A DNA stretch of 64,000 nt from Novosphingobium umbonatum (GCF_004005905.1 NZ_SACO01000004.1:124001-188000); one strand, 5' to 3'; shown: positions 34,799-44,568, numbered from the stretch's first letter. Numbers and translations are program-made. Notes: generated from the sequence alone by a model not told the origin.

Positions 34799-35206
34799 AT
34801 GACACCGGACGAGATTCGCAATTTTGTCGACGAATTTTACGCGATGACCGCTAATGGCGATTGGGAAGCGGTGGATCGCTGCATCACGGATGACTTCTTC
34901 GTCTCGGAAGCTGCGGGCCTGCCGATGGAGGGCATCTATCCGGGGCGCGCCGGACTTTGCGAGCTTTACGCCAAGGTGATCGGATCGCTGGATGTCGCCG
35001 CGATCGAGCGGGAGGAGACCATGGTCGGACACGATATGGGCGTGGTGAAGCTGTCGCTTCGCTTTGCCGATCCGGCGGTGCGCCCTGCGGAAATCCTTGA
35101 ACTCTTCCTCTTCCGCGATGGCAAGCTGGCCGAGATCAAACCCTATTATTTCGATCCCAACCCTGTGGTGGCCGCAGCAGCGTCCAAGGCTGCGCAAACG
35201 GCCTGA
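34799..35206 (+). CDS. NTF2/SnoaL-like protein
   Basis: A 135-residue cone-fold protein. The first helix (DEIRNFVDEFYAMTANGDWEAV), the CITDDFFVSEAAGLP strand and a C-terminal PAEILELFLFRDGKLAEIKPYYFDP sheet are typical of the SnoaL group. The start at 34799 follows GAGAGG by seven or eight bases; the frame runs 22 residues further upstream without support. It opens the rightward run into thiolase, enoyl-CoA hydratase and 3-hydroxyacyl-CoA dehydrogenase. The third NTF2-like gene in the window. Confidence 0.85.
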   Translation: MTPDEIRNFVDEFYAMTANGDWEAVDRCITDDFFVSEAAGLPMEGIYPGRAGLCELYAKVIGSLDVAAIEREETMVGHDMGVVKLSLRFADPAVRPAEILELFLFRDGKLAEIKPYYFDPNPVVAAAASKAAQTA

Positions 35207-35256
35207 TATTGGCTTGATGCTGCGCGCCACCACCCAAGTTTCAAGAAAGACCATGT

Positions 35257-36444
35257 ATGACTGACCGGCAGGATATTTTCATCATCAGCGGCGTGCGTAC
35301 CGCGATTGGCGATTTCGGCGGGGGGCTCAAATCCTTTGATGCCGCCCAGCTGGGTGCTTTGGTGGTGGCCGAGGCTCTGGCTCGTTCGGGCGTTCCGGCG
35401 CAGGATGTGGGCCATGTGGTGATGGGGCAGGTGATCCCCTCCAGCGCCAAGGATGCCTATCTGGCGCGGGTCGCCGCGTTGAAGGCCGGGATTCCGGTGG
35501 AAACGCCCGCTTTGACCGTGAACCGCCTGTGTGGTTCTGGCCTGCAGGCGATCATTTCGGCGGCGCAGATGATGCAATTGGGCGAGGCCTCGGTCGCGGT
35601 GGCGGGCGGCGCGGAAAGCATGTCCAACGCCCCCTATCTTGACCATGGCCAGCGTTGGGGGCGCAAGATGGGTGATGGCGCCTTGGTCGACGCTTTGGTG
35701 CAGACCCTGTCCGATCCCATCGACGGTTATCACATGGGGATCACGGCGGAAAATGTCGCAGCCCGTTGCAATATCAGCCGCGAGGATCAAGACGCCCTAA
35801 CCGTAGAGGGCCATGCCCGCGCCATTCGCGCCATTGCCGAAGGGCGTTTCAAGAGCCAGATCCTGCCGGTGGAGGTCAAGACCCGGAAGGGCGTGACCCT
35901 GTTTGACACGGACGAACACCCCCGCGCCGATACCACAGCCCAAAGCCTCTCCACGATGAAGCCGGTGTTCAAAAAGGATGGCACCGTTACCGCCGCCAAT
36001 GCCAGCGGCATCAATGATGGCGCGGCAGCCGTGGTGCTGGCCACGGGCGCGCAGGTGGCGAGCCGTGGGCTCAATCCCATGGCGCGGATCGTGGCATGGG
36101 GCCATGCCGGTGTTGCGCCCGACGTGATGGGCTTGGGGCCGGTCAAGGCGGTGCCGATTGCGCTGGAACGGGCGGGGCTGACCATGGCCCAGATGGATGT
36201 GATCGAGGCCAATGAGGCCTTTGCCGCCCAAGCCTTGGCCGTTGCGCGCGAATTGGGCTTTGATAGCGAAAAGCTCAACCCCAATGGCAGCGGCGTGGCT
36301 TTGGGCCATCCGGTCGGGGCAACGGGTGCCATTCTGGTGGTGAAGGCCGCCCATGAATTACAACGGACCGGCGGGCGCTATGGTTTGATCACCATGTGCA
36401 TCGGCGGTGGTCAGGGTATTGCCATGGTGATCGAGGCGGTGTGA
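35257..36444 (+). CDS. Acetyl-CoA C-acyltransferase (thiolase)
   Basis: A 395-residue classical thiolase: Cys nucleophile in NRLCGSG near residue 90, the GHP general-base His in ALGHPVGATG, and CIGGGQG near the end with the second Cys. All three catalytic sites are intact, unlike the SCP2-type protein at 7595. It cleaves 3-oxoacyl-CoA to acetyl-CoA and a shortened acyl-CoA, or acetoacetyl-CoA to two acetyl-CoA. Its stop shares a base with the start of the enoyl-CoA hydratase gene. Confidence 0.95.
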   Translation: MTDRQDIFIISGVRTAIGDFGGGLKSFDAAQLGALVVAEALARSGVPAQDVGHVVMGQVIPSSAKDAYLARVAALKAGIPVETPALTVNRLCGSGLQAIISAAQMMQLGEASVAVAGGAESMSNAPYLDHGQRWGRKMGDGALVDALVQTLSDPIDGYHMGITAENVAARCNISREDQDALTVEGHARAIRAIAEGRFKSQILPVEVKTRKGVTLFDTDEHPRADTTAQSLSTMKPVFKKDGTVTAANASGINDGAAAVVLATGAQVASRGLNPMARIVAWGHAGVAPDVMGLGPVKAVPIALERAGLTMAQMDVIEANEAFAAQALAVARELGFDSEKLNPNGSGVALGHPVGATGAILVVKAAHELQRTGGRYGLITMCIGGGQGIAMVIEAV

Positions 36445-37235
36445 TGGCGGACTATCGCTTCATTGCGGCGCAGCGCGAGGGTGATGTTGTCACTATTGCG
36501 CTCAATCGGCCGGAAAAGCTCAATGCTTTAACCCCTGCGGTCTTTGCCGAATTGGGCGCGGCGGTGCGGGCCTCGGTCGAGGCCGGGGCCAGAGCCTTGG
36601 TGCTGACCGGGGAGGGGCGTTTCTTCTGTTCGGGGGCGGATATCCAGCCTGACGGGGCGGGTTATGACGGCCTGCCCGAAGATCTGGGGCAATTGCTCGA
36701 CCAGCATTACCACCCCTTTGTCCGGCAATTGGCCGCGCTGGAAATTCCGGTGGTGACCGCGCTGAACGGCCCTTGCGCCGGAGCGGGTGTGTCGCTGGCC
36801 TTGGCAGGCGACATTGTGGTGATGGGCGAGGGCGGCTATTTGCTGCTGGCCTTTGTTAATATCGGTCTGGTGCCCGATGCCGGTGCCACTTGGCTGGTGG
36901 CGCGCAGTGTTGGCCGCGCCCGTGCGCTGGACATGGCGCTGACCGGCGAGAGGTTGGGCGCTACCGAGGCACGCAGCGCGGGACTTGTCACGCGCGTGGT
37001 GCCCGATGGCGAGGTTCTGGGTCAGGCCCAGGCTTTGGCTGCCAAGCTGGCCTCAGGGCCGACCCGCGCCATGGCTTCGATTCGGCAAACCGTGGCCAGC
37101 GCGCTGACGCTGGATTTCGATGCCACTTTGGAGGTCGAGCGCGAGCATCAGACGGCTTGTGGCCGCACGCAGGATTTCGCCGAAGCCATCGCGGCCTTTG
37201 CCCAAAAGCGCAAGCCGCAGTTCAAGGGCTGCTGA
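36444..37235 (+). CDS. Enoyl-CoA hydratase/isomerase (PaaG-like)
   Basis: A 263-residue crotonase-fold protein. The oxyanion-hole segment is CSGADIQPDG, and the second catalytic region reads FVNIGLVPDAGATWLVAR, which is close to the PaaG/PaaB ring-isomerase pattern with Asp where hydratases have Glu. It therefore may isomerise or hydrate. The ATG at 36444 overlaps the thiolase stop (TGATG). It forms, with the flanking genes, a beta-oxidation unit. Confidence 0.92.
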   Translation: MADYRFIAAQREGDVVTIALNRPEKLNALTPAVFAELGAAVRASVEAGARALVLTGEGRFFCSGADIQPDGAGYDGLPEDLGQLLDQHYHPFVRQLAALEIPVVTALNGPCAGAGVSLALAGDIVVMGEGGYLLLAFVNIGLVPDAGATWLVARSVGRARALDMALTGERLGATEARSAGLVTRVVPDGEVLGQAQALAAKLASGPTRAMASIRQTVASALTLDFDATLEVEREHQTACGRTQDFAEAIAAFAQKRKPQFKGC

Positions 37236-37302
37236 GCTTTTTACCAACAGGGGCGCGCCATGCGCCCGTATTGTCTCGCGCAGGGCGCGGATAGGGAGAT
37301 GA

Positions 37303-38175
37303 ATGATGCAATCCATGGGTGTAATCGGCGCGGGCCAGATGGGAACAGGCATTGCCCAGACCGCCGCGCAGGCGGGGATGGATGTCATCCTGTCGGACAT
37401 AAGTCTGGACGCGGCACAAAAGGGTAAGGACCGCATTGCCAAAGGGCTGGACCGTTTGGTGGCCAAGGAAAAGATGACCACCCAAAGCGCGGCAGACCTG
37501 TTGGCGCGGATCACGCCGGTTGGCGATTATGCCCCGATGGCGGCGGCAGACATTATTATCGAAGCGGCCACCGAGCGTGAAGAGATCAAGATGAAGATCT
37601 TTGAACAGGCGGGCAAGGTGCTGGGGGCGGGCGCGATTTTGGCGTCCAATACGTCGTCGCTGTCGATCACGCGCATGGCGCAGGGCTCGCCCGATCCGGC
37701 CCGTTTTGTGGGCATGCATTTCTTCAATCCGGTGCCGGTGATGCAATTGGTCGAGGTGATCCCCGGCCTTGGCACCAGCAAGGCCACCACCGATGCCACC
37801 GTCGCTCTGGGCGAGCGGATGGGCAAGCAGGTGGTGTTGGCGCAGGATGATCCCGGTTTTGTGGTCAATCGCATTTTTGTGCCCTTTATCAACGAGGCCA
37901 TCTTTGTGCTGGGCAATGGCACCGGCAATGTGGTGGACATTGATAAAGGCGTGCGTCTGGGGCTGGCCCATCCGATGGGGCCGCTGGAACTGGCCGATTT
38001 TATCGGGCTGGATACGCTGCTGGAAATCATGAACGTCTATCTGAACACCACCGGGGACAGCAAATACCGTCCCGCCCCCCTGCTGCGCAAATATGTCGAG
38101 GCGGGTTGGCTGGGGCGCAAATCGGGCCGTGGTTTTTATGATTACAGCGGCGCAACGCCGGTGCCGACACGTTGA
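37303..38175 (+). CDS. 3-hydroxyacyl-CoA (3-hydroxybutyryl-CoA) dehydrogenase
   Basis: A 290-residue NAD-dependent dehydrogenase. The GAGQMGTGIA nucleotide motif is at residue 9, the catalytic His lies in GMHFFNPVPVMQLVEV, and the C-terminal domain ends with GRKSGRGFYDYS. Length fits single-function Hbd/PaaH enzymes. It lies 67 bases after the hydratase and finishes the beta-oxidation trio. GATGAATGATG at the start leaves the exact first codon open by one residue. Confidence 0.95.
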   Translation: MMQSMGVIGAGQMGTGIAQTAAQAGMDVILSDISLDAAQKGKDRIAKGLDRLVAKEKMTTQSAADLLARITPVGDYAPMAAADIIIEAATEREEIKMKIFEQAGKVLGAGAILASNTSSLSITRMAQGSPDPARFVGMHFFNPVPVMQLVEVIPGLGTSKATTDATVALGERMGKQVVLAQDDPGFVVNRIFVPFINEAIFVLGNGTGNVVDIDKGVRLGLAHPMGPLELADFIGLDTLLEIMNVYLNTTGDSKYRPAPLLRKYVEAGWLGRKSGRGFYDYSGATPVPTR

Positions 38176-38184
38176 AAGGGCGAG

Positions 38185-38205
38185 GGGGGCGGTAATACCG
38201 CTCCC
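38185..38205. terminator. Probable bidirectional terminator hairpin
   Basis: A nine-base stem with one G-T pair (GGGGGCGGT / ACCGCTCCC) and an AAT loop lies between the convergent dehydrogenase and reductase genes. Only three T follow, so efficiency is uncertain. Confidence 0.45.
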
Positions 38206-38206
38206 T

Positions 38207-39334
38207 TTATCCGTTGGGCAGGATCAGATATTTGGCGCCCGTGGCCCTGGCGTTATAATCCAGCACCGCCTCACGCGATAAAGCGGCTTCCAGCGTGACC
38301 TCGGCCTTGTAATGGCTGGCAAAGGTGGTGGTCAATTCGGCAGCGACGCGGGCATACATGCGTTCGCGCGCGGCTTGCCCCAAACGTTCCATCACCGGCG
38401 CCAGCAACCAGCCCGACACATCCCACACAAAGCCGAAATTCCGGTTGAGAATGGTGGGCGAGGGGTCGAGCATTCCGTAAATATAGCCGCGCTTGGGGCT
38501 GGTGGAGCCATAGCGTGAATATTGCGAACCGCTGTTGGCCGCGACCTCCATCGCGCCCATGATCTGGCCCAGCAAAGGGCCGCCGCCAATGGCGTCAAAG
38601 GCCATGGTGGCGCCGGTTTCGGAAATGGCGGCTTGCAGATCTTGGCGGAAACTGTCCGCGCTGCTGTCCACAACATAGCGGGCGCCGATGCTGCGCAAGA
38701 GCGCCGCCTGTTCAGGCTTTCGCACCACATTGACCAATGGGATGCCATCGGCGGCGCAGATGCGATGGAGCATTTGCCCAAGGTTGGATGCCGCGGCGGT
38801 ATGCACCATCGCTCTATGCCCTTCGGCATGCAGGCATTCGACAAAACCCAGCGCCGTCAAAGGATTGACGAAAGCCGCCGCGCCCTCACGCGCAGTGACA
38901 TTTTCGGGCAGGACCATGCAATCCCTGGCCTCGATCACGCGGTGGCGGGCATACATGCCACCGACAAAGGCCGTCACGCGCCGCCCCAGCAAGACTTGCG
39001 CTGCCGGATCGGAACCGGCGTCGATCACCAACCCTGCGCCTTCGTTGCCAGCGGGCAGGGTCAGGCCCAACCGCCCCTGAAAAGCGCGCATTGCGGCCGC
39101 CGGCATTTGCGCCACAATCTTGCCCTTCGAATATTCCGCACCCGTCACATCGGCAGGGCCAAACAACAGGCCCAGATCGGACGGATTGATCGGCGCCGCC
39201 TCTACTTGCACCACCACCTGACTGGCGGTGGGGGCGGGAAGCTCCACCTCCTCCAAGGCCAATGTAAGGCGGCCATCTGCATCCAGTGTGGATGTCATAT
39301 GTCGGGTGGTATTAGGCATTTTGATCAAATCCAT
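38207..39334 (-). CDS. Zinc-free medium-chain dehydrogenase/reductase (quinone-oxidoreductase-like)
   Basis: A 375-residue medium-chain reductase. AAPINPSDLGLLFGPAD in the N-terminal domain and a nucleotide loop altered to TAAASNLGQMLHRICAADG (lacking the GxGxxG pattern) place it in the quinone-oxidoreductase superfamily, but not in the CurA group. The C-terminal half is atypical (SPKRGYIYGMLDPSPT). The start may be 39334 or 39319 (MPNTTRH). Twelve bases after the ETF-QO gene, so probably in the same transcript. Substrate unknown. Confidence 0.88.
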   Translation of the reverse strand: MDLIKMPNTTRHMTSTLDADGRLTLALEEVELPAPTASQVVVQVEAAPINPSDLGLLFGPADVTGAEYSKGKIVAQMPAAAMRAFQGRLGLTLPAGNEGAGLVIDAGSDPAAQVLLGRRVTAFVGGMYARHRVIEARDCMVLPENVTAREGAAAFVNPLTALGFVECLHAEGHRAMVHTAAASNLGQMLHRICAADGIPLVNVVRKPEQAALLRSIGARYVVDSSADSFRQDLQAAISETGATMAFDAIGGGPLLGQIMGAMEVAANSGSQYSRYGSTSPKRGYIYGMLDPSPTILNRNFGFVWDVSGWLLAPVMERLGQAARERMYARVAAELTTTFASHYKAEVTLEAALSREAVLDYNARATGAKYLILPNG

Positions 39335-39346
39335 CGGAAGAGGGCA

Positions 39347-40993
39347 TTACATATTCGGATAATTAGGCCCGCCGCCACCTTCGGGCGTGGCCCAATCGAT
39401 GTTGCCGGTGGTGTCCTTGATGTCGCAGGTCTTGCAATGCAGGCAGTTCTGCGCGTTGATCTGCAGCCGCTTTTCGGCGCCTTCGCCCAGAAATTCATAG
39501 ACGCCCGCAGGGCAATAACGCGCCTCTGGTCCGGCATAGATCGGCAGGTTGACCGAGACTGGCACGGATGCATCCTTCAACCGCAGGTGGCAGGGCTGTT
39601 CCTCCTCATGGTTGGTGAAGGAATAGGACACATTGGTTAGCCGGTCGAAGCTGATCACGCCATCGGCTTTGGGATAGGCGATAGGCTTGTACAGATCGGC
39701 GCGGCCGGTGGCCTCGGCATCCGTGTGATGCTGCATTGGGCCAAATGGGTTAACCTTCAACACCCGCGCCCACATATCCGCCCCCGCCAGCACGGTGCCC
39801 AGTGCGCCGCCGAATTTGGCGACCAGAGGCTGAGCGTTTTGCACCAGCTTCAATTCGCTGGCGATCCAGCTGTCGCGCACCGCCGCATCATAATCGGCCA
39901 GAGTATCGCCACCACGGCCAGCGGCCAGCGCGGCGCTGATCGCCTCGGCGGCCAAAATGCCTGATTTCATGGCGGTATGGCTGCCCTTGATGCGCGGCAC
40001 ATTGACGAAACCGGCGCTGCATCCGGCCAGAACCCCGCCGGGGAAGGCCAGCTGTGGCACAGATTGCCAGCCACCTTCATTGATCACGCGCGCGCCGTAG
40101 GACACGCGCTTGCCACCTTCCAGAATGGCGCGGATCGAGGGGTGCTGCTTCCAGCGCTGAAATTCCTCGTAAGGGCTGACATGCGGGTTTTTGTAATCCA
40201 GAGCGGTTACAAAACCGAGCGCCACCTGCCCACCCGCCTGATGATAGAGGAAACCGCCGCCCCAGCTCTCGCTTTCCGACAGGGGCCAGCCTTGGGTGTG
40301 GAGAACGCGGCCAGGAACATGTTTTTCCGGATCAATATCCCACAATTCCTTGATGCCCAGCCCATAGACCTGAGGCTGGCAATCGCGCTCAAGGTCAAAT
40401 TGTGCCTTCACCCGTTTGGTTAGGTGTCCACGCGCGCCCTCGGCCAGCACCGTATAGCGCGCCAACAGCCGCATGCCGGGCTGGAAATCGCCCTTGGGCT
40501 GGCCCTCACGGTCGACGCCCATATCGCCGGTCTGCACCCCGATCAGCGCACCGCTATCATCAAACAGCACTTCAGACGCTGGGAAACCGGGGAAGATTTC
40601 CACCCCCAGTTCCTCCGCCTTACCCCCCAGCCAGCGGCACAGATTGCCCAAGGAGGTGGTGTAGCAGCCCTCATTGCTCATGAAGGGCGGCATCAGCGCA
40701 TGGGGCATGGCGTAATGGCCCTTGCGCGTCAGCACCCAGTGCCAATTGTCGGTCACCGGCGTTTGCGCCAGCGGGCAATCAGAATCGCGCCAATCGGGGA
40801 GCAATTCATCCATCGCGCGCGGATCCACCACCGCGCCCGACAGAATATGCGCGCCAATCTCGCTGCCTTTTTCCAGCACGCAGACCGACAGATCCGCGTT
40901 CAACTGTTTCAGCCGGATCGCGGTCGACAGGCCCGCTGGCCCGCCACCCACAATCACAACGTCATAGGCCATCTCGTCGCGCACAATGGTCAT
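39347..40993 (-). CDS. Electron-transfer flavoprotein-ubiquinone oxidoreductase
   Basis: A 548-residue ETF-QO. FAD-binding GGGPAGLS lies near residue 16, the quinone-binding and membrane-association region is in the middle, and the [4Fe-4S] ligands lie in YCPAGVYE and NCLHCKTCDIKD near the C terminus. It passes electrons from reduced ETF to ubiquinone at the inner membrane. It directly follows etfA (four bases), so all three ETF components are in one operon and serve the ACADs in this window. Confidence 0.97.
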   Translation of the reverse strand: MTIVRDEMAYDVVIVGGGPAGLSTAIRLKQLNADLSVCVLEKGSEIGAHILSGAVVDPRAMDELLPDWRDSDCPLAQTPVTDNWHWVLTRKGHYAMPHALMPPFMSNEGCYTTSLGNLCRWLGGKAEELGVEIFPGFPASEVLFDDSGALIGVQTGDMGVDREGQPKGDFQPGMRLLARYTVLAEGARGHLTKRVKAQFDLERDCQPQVYGLGIKELWDIDPEKHVPGRVLHTQGWPLSESESWGGGFLYHQAGGQVALGFVTALDYKNPHVSPYEEFQRWKQHPSIRAILEGGKRVSYGARVINEGGWQSVPQLAFPGGVLAGCSAGFVNVPRIKGSHTAMKSGILAAEAISAALAAGRGGDTLADYDAAVRDSWIASELKLVQNAQPLVAKFGGALGTVLAGADMWARVLKVNPFGPMQHHTDAEATGRADLYKPIAYPKADGVISFDRLTNVSYSFTNHEEEQPCHLRLKDASVPVSVNLPIYAGPEARYCPAGVYEFLGEGAEKRLQINAQNCLHCKTCDIKDTTGNIDWATPEGGGGPNYPNM

Positions 40994-40997
40994 CAGC

Positions 40998-41927
40998 TTA
41001 CAGCTTTCCCGTCAGTTCCGGCACGGCCGTGTAAAGATCCGCCACCAGACCAAAATCGGCCACTTGGAAAATGGGGGCGTCTTCGTCCTTGTTGATGGCG
41101 ATGATGGTCTTGGAATCCTTCATCCCCGCCAGATGCTGAATGGCGCCGGAAATGCCAACCGCAACATAGACTTCGGGCGCGACGATCTTGCCAGTCTGCC
41201 CCACCTGATAGTCGTTGGAGACATAGCCTGCGTCAACGGCAGCGCGGCTTGCCCCGACCGCTGCGCCCAGCTTGTCGGCCAGGGGCAGAATGGTGGCGGC
41301 AAAAGTATCGGCATCCTTCAAGGCGCGGCCGCCGGACACGATAATCTTGGCGCTGGTCAGCTCGGGCCGCTCGCTCTTGGCCAATTCCGCGCCGATAAAG
41401 CTGGACAGGCCACTCTCGCCTGCGCCGCTGACGGTCTCGATCACTGCCGAACCGCCGGTGGCTTCAGCCTTGGCAAAAGCGGTGCCACGGGCCGTGATCA
41501 CCAATTTGGCATCGCTGCTCTCCACCGTGGCGATGGCATTACCGGCATAGATCGGGCGCGTGAAAGTCTTGGGCCCCTCGACGCTCAGGATTTCGGACAA
41601 TTGCGCGACATCAAGCAAGGCAGCCACACGCGGCGCAATATTCTTGCCTGTGGTGGTCGCCGTGGCGACGAAAGCATCGTGGTCAGCCATCACAGCGACA
41701 ACCAATGGCGCAATATTTTCCGCCAAACCATGAGCATAGGCGGCATCATCGGCCACCAGCACCTTTTCCACACCAGCAATCTGCGCTGCCTGCGCCGCAA
41801 CGCTGTCAACGCCAAAGCCTGCCACCAGCACATGCACCGCGCCCAGTTGCGCCGCCGCCGTGACCGCATTCAAAGTGGCATCTTTCAGCGCCACGCCATT
41901 ATGCTCGGCCCAAACCAGAACAGTCAT
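40998..41927 (-). CDS. etfA: Electron-transfer flavoprotein subunit alpha
   Basis: A 309-residue ETF alpha. The FAD-binding C-terminal domain contains [28 protein letters not shown], split here by its Ser/Thr contacts, and ends in [13 protein letters not shown]. Length and domain order are standard. One base after etfB. Accepts electrons from acyl-CoA dehydrogenases in the cytoplasm. Confidence 0.97.
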   Translation of the reverse strand: MTVLVWAEHNGVALKDATLNAVTAAAQLGAVHVLVAGFGVDSVAAQAAQIAGVEKVLVADDAAYAHGLAENIAPLVVAVMADHDAFVATATTTGKNIAPRVAALLDVAQLSEILSVEGPKTFTRPIYAGNAIATVESSDAKLVITARGTAFAKAEATGGSAVIETVSGAGESGLSSFIGAELAKSERPELTSAKIIVSGGRALKDADTFAATILPLADKLGAAVGASRAAVDAGYVSNDYQVGQTGKIVAPEVYVAVGISGAIQHLAGMKDSKTIIAINKDEDAPIFQVADFGLVADLYTAVPELTGKL

Positions 41928-41928
41928 C

Positions 41929-42675
41929 TTATGCCACTCCCAATTCTTTGAGCTTGCCGATCAAGGCATCGACGTCCGCAATCTTGATACCGGCGCTGCG
42001 CTGGGCAGGTTCCTTCACCTGCAAAACCTTGAGGCGCGGGGTGATGTCCACGCCATAATCTGCCGGTGCTTTGGCGGCCAAAGGCTTGCTCTTGGCCTTC
42101 ATAATGTTGGGCAGCGAGGCATAGCGCGGCTCATTCAGGCGCAAATCGGTGGTGACAATCGCGGGCAAGGCAAGGCGAACCGTCTCCAACCCGCCGTCAA
42201 CCTCACGCGTGACCAGCACGCTGGCGCCATCCATTTCCACCTTGGAAGCAAATGTCCCCTGCGGACGCCCCAACAAGGCGGCCAACATCTGGCCAACCTG
42301 ATTGCTGTCATCATCAATCGCCTGCTTGCCCAGAATAACCAGATCGGGCGTCTCGTCGACCACCACCCCTTTCAGGATCTTGGCCACCGCCAGCGGCTCA
42401 ACCTCATCCTCGCTCACCACATGGATCGCGCGGTCGGCGCCCATGGCCAAGGCCGAGCGGAGCGTCTCCGAAGCTTTCGCCGGACCAACCGACACGACCA
42501 CCACTTCGCTGGCCGTGCCTTGCTCCTTCAGGCGCACGGCCTCTTCGACCGCGATTTCGTCAAACGGGTTCATGCTCATTTTGACATTGGCGAGGTCAAC
42601 CCCCGAACCATCCGCCTTGACGCGTGGCTTGACATTGTAATCAAGCACACGCTTGACCGGCACCACAATTTTCAT
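41929..42675 (-). CDS. etfB: Electron-transfer flavoprotein subunit beta
   Basis: A 248-residue ETF beta. [12 protein letters not shown] opens the AMP-binding domain, and the recognition loop for acyl-CoA dehydrogenases ([20 protein letters not shown]) is intact. The start at 42675 has AGGAGA eight bases upstream; 16 further residues upstream in frame are not conserved. First gene of the ETF operon. Confidence 0.97.
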   Translation of the reverse strand: MKIVVPVKRVLDYNVKPRVKADGSGVDLANVKMSMNPFDEIAVEEAVRLKEQGTASEVVVVSVGPAKASETLRSALAMGADRAIHVVSEDEVEPLAVAKILKGVVVDETPDLVILGKQAIDDDSNQVGQMLAALLGRPQGTFASKVEMDGASVLVTREVDGGLETVRLALPAIVTTDLRLNEPRYASLPNIMKAKSKPLAAKAPADYGVDITPRLKVLQVKEPAQRSAGIKIADVDALIGKLKELGVA

Positions 42676-42752
42676 CGCGCTTGTCTCCTGAATAGGGTTT
42701 GCGCCGGACTGCGACAGGTGCAAAGCATGAGCACGTCTGTCGCGGTCGGCAT

Positions 42753-43646
42753 TTATCGGTTTTTCAACACTTTGGCCAAGGTTTCACCCAGCAGGCTGGG
42801 CGAGTTGGCGACCTTGATGCCGGCCTCTTCCATCGCGGCGATCTTGTCTTCCGCGCCGCCCTGGCCGCCCGACACGATGGCGCCAGCGTGGCCCATGCGG
42901 CGGCCCGGAGGCGCCGTGCGGCCTGCGATGAAACCAGCCATCGGCTTTTTACGGCCCTTCTTGGCTTCGTCCTTCAGGAACTGGGCAGCTTCTTCTTCAG
43001 CCGAGCCGCCGATTTCACCGATCATGATGATCGACTTGGTGGCTTCGTCGGCCAGGAACAGTTCCAGCACGTCGATGAAGTTGGTGCCATTGACCGGGTC
43101 GCCGCCGATGCCGACAGCCGTGGTCTGGCCAAGGCCGATGTTGGTGGTCTGGAACACCGCTTCATAGGTCAGCGTGCCCGAGCGCGAAACTACGCCGACC
43201 GAGCCTTCCTTGAAGATCGAACCGGGCATGATGCCGATCTTGCACTGGTTGGGCGTCAGAACGCCGGGGCAGTTCGGACCGATCAGGCGCGACTTCGAAC
43301 CCGACAGCGCGCGCTTCACGCGGATCATGTCGGTCACGGGGATGCCTTCGGTGATCGCTACGATCAGCTCGATTTCGGCATCGATCGCTTCAAGGATGGA
43401 GTCAGCAGCGAATGGTGGCGGAACGTAGATCACGCTGGCGGTCGCGCCCGAAACAGCCTTGGCTTCGGCCACGGTGTTCCAGATCGGCAGACCGGTTTCG
43501 TCATGCGTGGTGCCGCCCTTGCCGGGGGTCACGCCGCCAACCATCTGCGTGCCATAGGCCAGCGCCTGCTGGGTATGGAAAGTGCCGGTCTTGCCGGTCA
43601 TCCCTTGGGTGATGACCTTGGTATTCTTGTCAATCAGGATCGACAT
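42753..43646 (-). CDS. sucD: Succinyl-CoA ligase (ADP-forming) subunit alpha, without an adjacent beta gene
   Basis: A 297-residue SucD. The CoA-binding domain starts [22 protein letters not shown] and [12 protein letters not shown] blocks follow, and the phosphorylated His lies in [15 protein letters not shown]. Length is standard. SucD works only as a heteromer with SucC; no sucC is in the window, whereas sucC-sucD are normally adjacent. It lies 12 bases after mmsB, as if it were the last gene of the valine operon, which ends in propionyl-CoA and so in succinyl-CoA. An essential sole copy displaced here, or a second copy, are both possible. Confidence 0.95.
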   Translation of the reverse strand: MSILIDKNTKVITQGMTGKTGTFHTQQALAYGTQMVGGVTPGKGGTTHDETGLPIWNTVAEAKAVSGATASVIYVPPPFAADSILEAIDAEIELIVAITEGIPVTDMIRVKRALSGSKSRLIGPNCPGVLTPNQCKIGIMPGSIFKEGSVGVVSRSGTLTYEAVFQTTNIGLGQTTAVGIGGDPVNGTNFIDVLELFLADEATKSIIMIGEIGGSAEEEAAQFLKDEAKKGRKKPMAGFIAGRTAPPGRRMGHAGAIVSGGQGGAEDKIAAMEEAGIKVANSPSLLGETLAKVLKNR

Positions 43647-43658
43647 GGGACTTTCCCG

Positions 43659-44528
43659 TTAAAGTGTCTTGATAATGGCCGAAAAATCGATCCCGCCATG
43701 ACCATCTGCATCAAAAGCGCTGTAAAGTTCCTCGGCGCGATGCCCCATGGGGACAGGCGCTCCCGCGGCCTCGGCGGCGGCCATGGCCAGTTTCAGATCT
43801 TTCAGCATCAGGGCAGTGGCAAAACCGCCCTGATAGCCATTGTCGGCAGGTGTGGCGGGGCCGACACCCGGTACCGGGCAATAGGAGGTCATCGACCAAC
43901 ACTGGCCCGAAGCCTTGGAGGAAATGTCGTAGAAGGTCTGCAAGTCCAGCCCGAGCCGTTCGGCCAGTTTGAAGGTTTCACAAGTGGCCACCATCGAGGC
44001 CCCCAGCAGCATGTTGTTGCAGATCTTGGCGGCCTGCCCCGCGCCGTTGTCACCGGCATGGATTACCGCTTTGCCCATGGCGGACAGAATGGGTTCGGCG
44101 CGGTTGAAAATCTCATCGCTGCCGCCCACCATAAAGGTTAGCGTGCCGCCATTGGCGGCGGCAATCCCACCGGAGACTGGCGCATCCGCCATGGCATAGC
44201 CGTTGTCCTGTGCCAATTGGGCCACTTCGCGGGCGGTGCCCACGTCGATGGTCGAGCAATCCAGTAAGAGCGCAGCGGTCGGCGCATGGTCGATCACATC
44301 TGCCTGATAGACCGCTTTGACGATGCCGCCATTGGGCAACATCGACACTACGGCATCCACATCCTGCACCGCCTCGCGCACGGTGGCAAAAGTGGCGCAT
44401 CCATTGTCGCGGGCGCGTTCCAGCGCGGCAGGTGCCAGATCGAAAGCGCGAACATCATGGCCAGCCTTTACAAGGTTTGCGGCCATACCCCCGCCCATAT
44501 TGCCAAGGCCGATAAATGCGATTTTCAT
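43659..44528 (-). CDS. mmsB: 3-hydroxyisobutyrate dehydrogenase
   Basis: A 289-residue NAD-dependent 3-hydroxyacid dehydrogenase. GLGNMGGGMAANL near residue 6 is the nucleotide loop, DAPVSGGIAAANGGTL the substrate loop, and the catalytic Lys is in GAGQAAKICNNMLL. The start at 44528 has GAGAGG upstream; a longer frame to 44606 is unsupported. Oxidises 3-hydroxyisobutyrate to methylmalonate semialdehyde in valine breakdown, passing it to MmsA. Confidence 0.95.
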   Translation of the reverse strand: MKIAFIGLGNMGGGMAANLVKAGHDVRAFDLAPAALERARDNGCATFATVREAVQDVDAVVSMLPNGGIVKAVYQADVIDHAPTAALLLDCSTIDVGTAREVAQLAQDNGYAMADAPVSGGIAAANGGTLTFMVGGSDEIFNRAEPILSAMGKAVIHAGDNGAGQAAKICNNMLLGASMVATCETFKLAERLGLDLQTFYDISSKASGQCWSMTSYCPVPGVGPATPADNGYQGGFATALMLKDLKLAMAAAEAAGAPVPMGHRAEELYSAFDADGHGGIDFSAIIKTL

Positions 44529-44568
44529 GATAGCCTCTCCCTTATGTCTTTGAATTTTGGCGCAGTGA

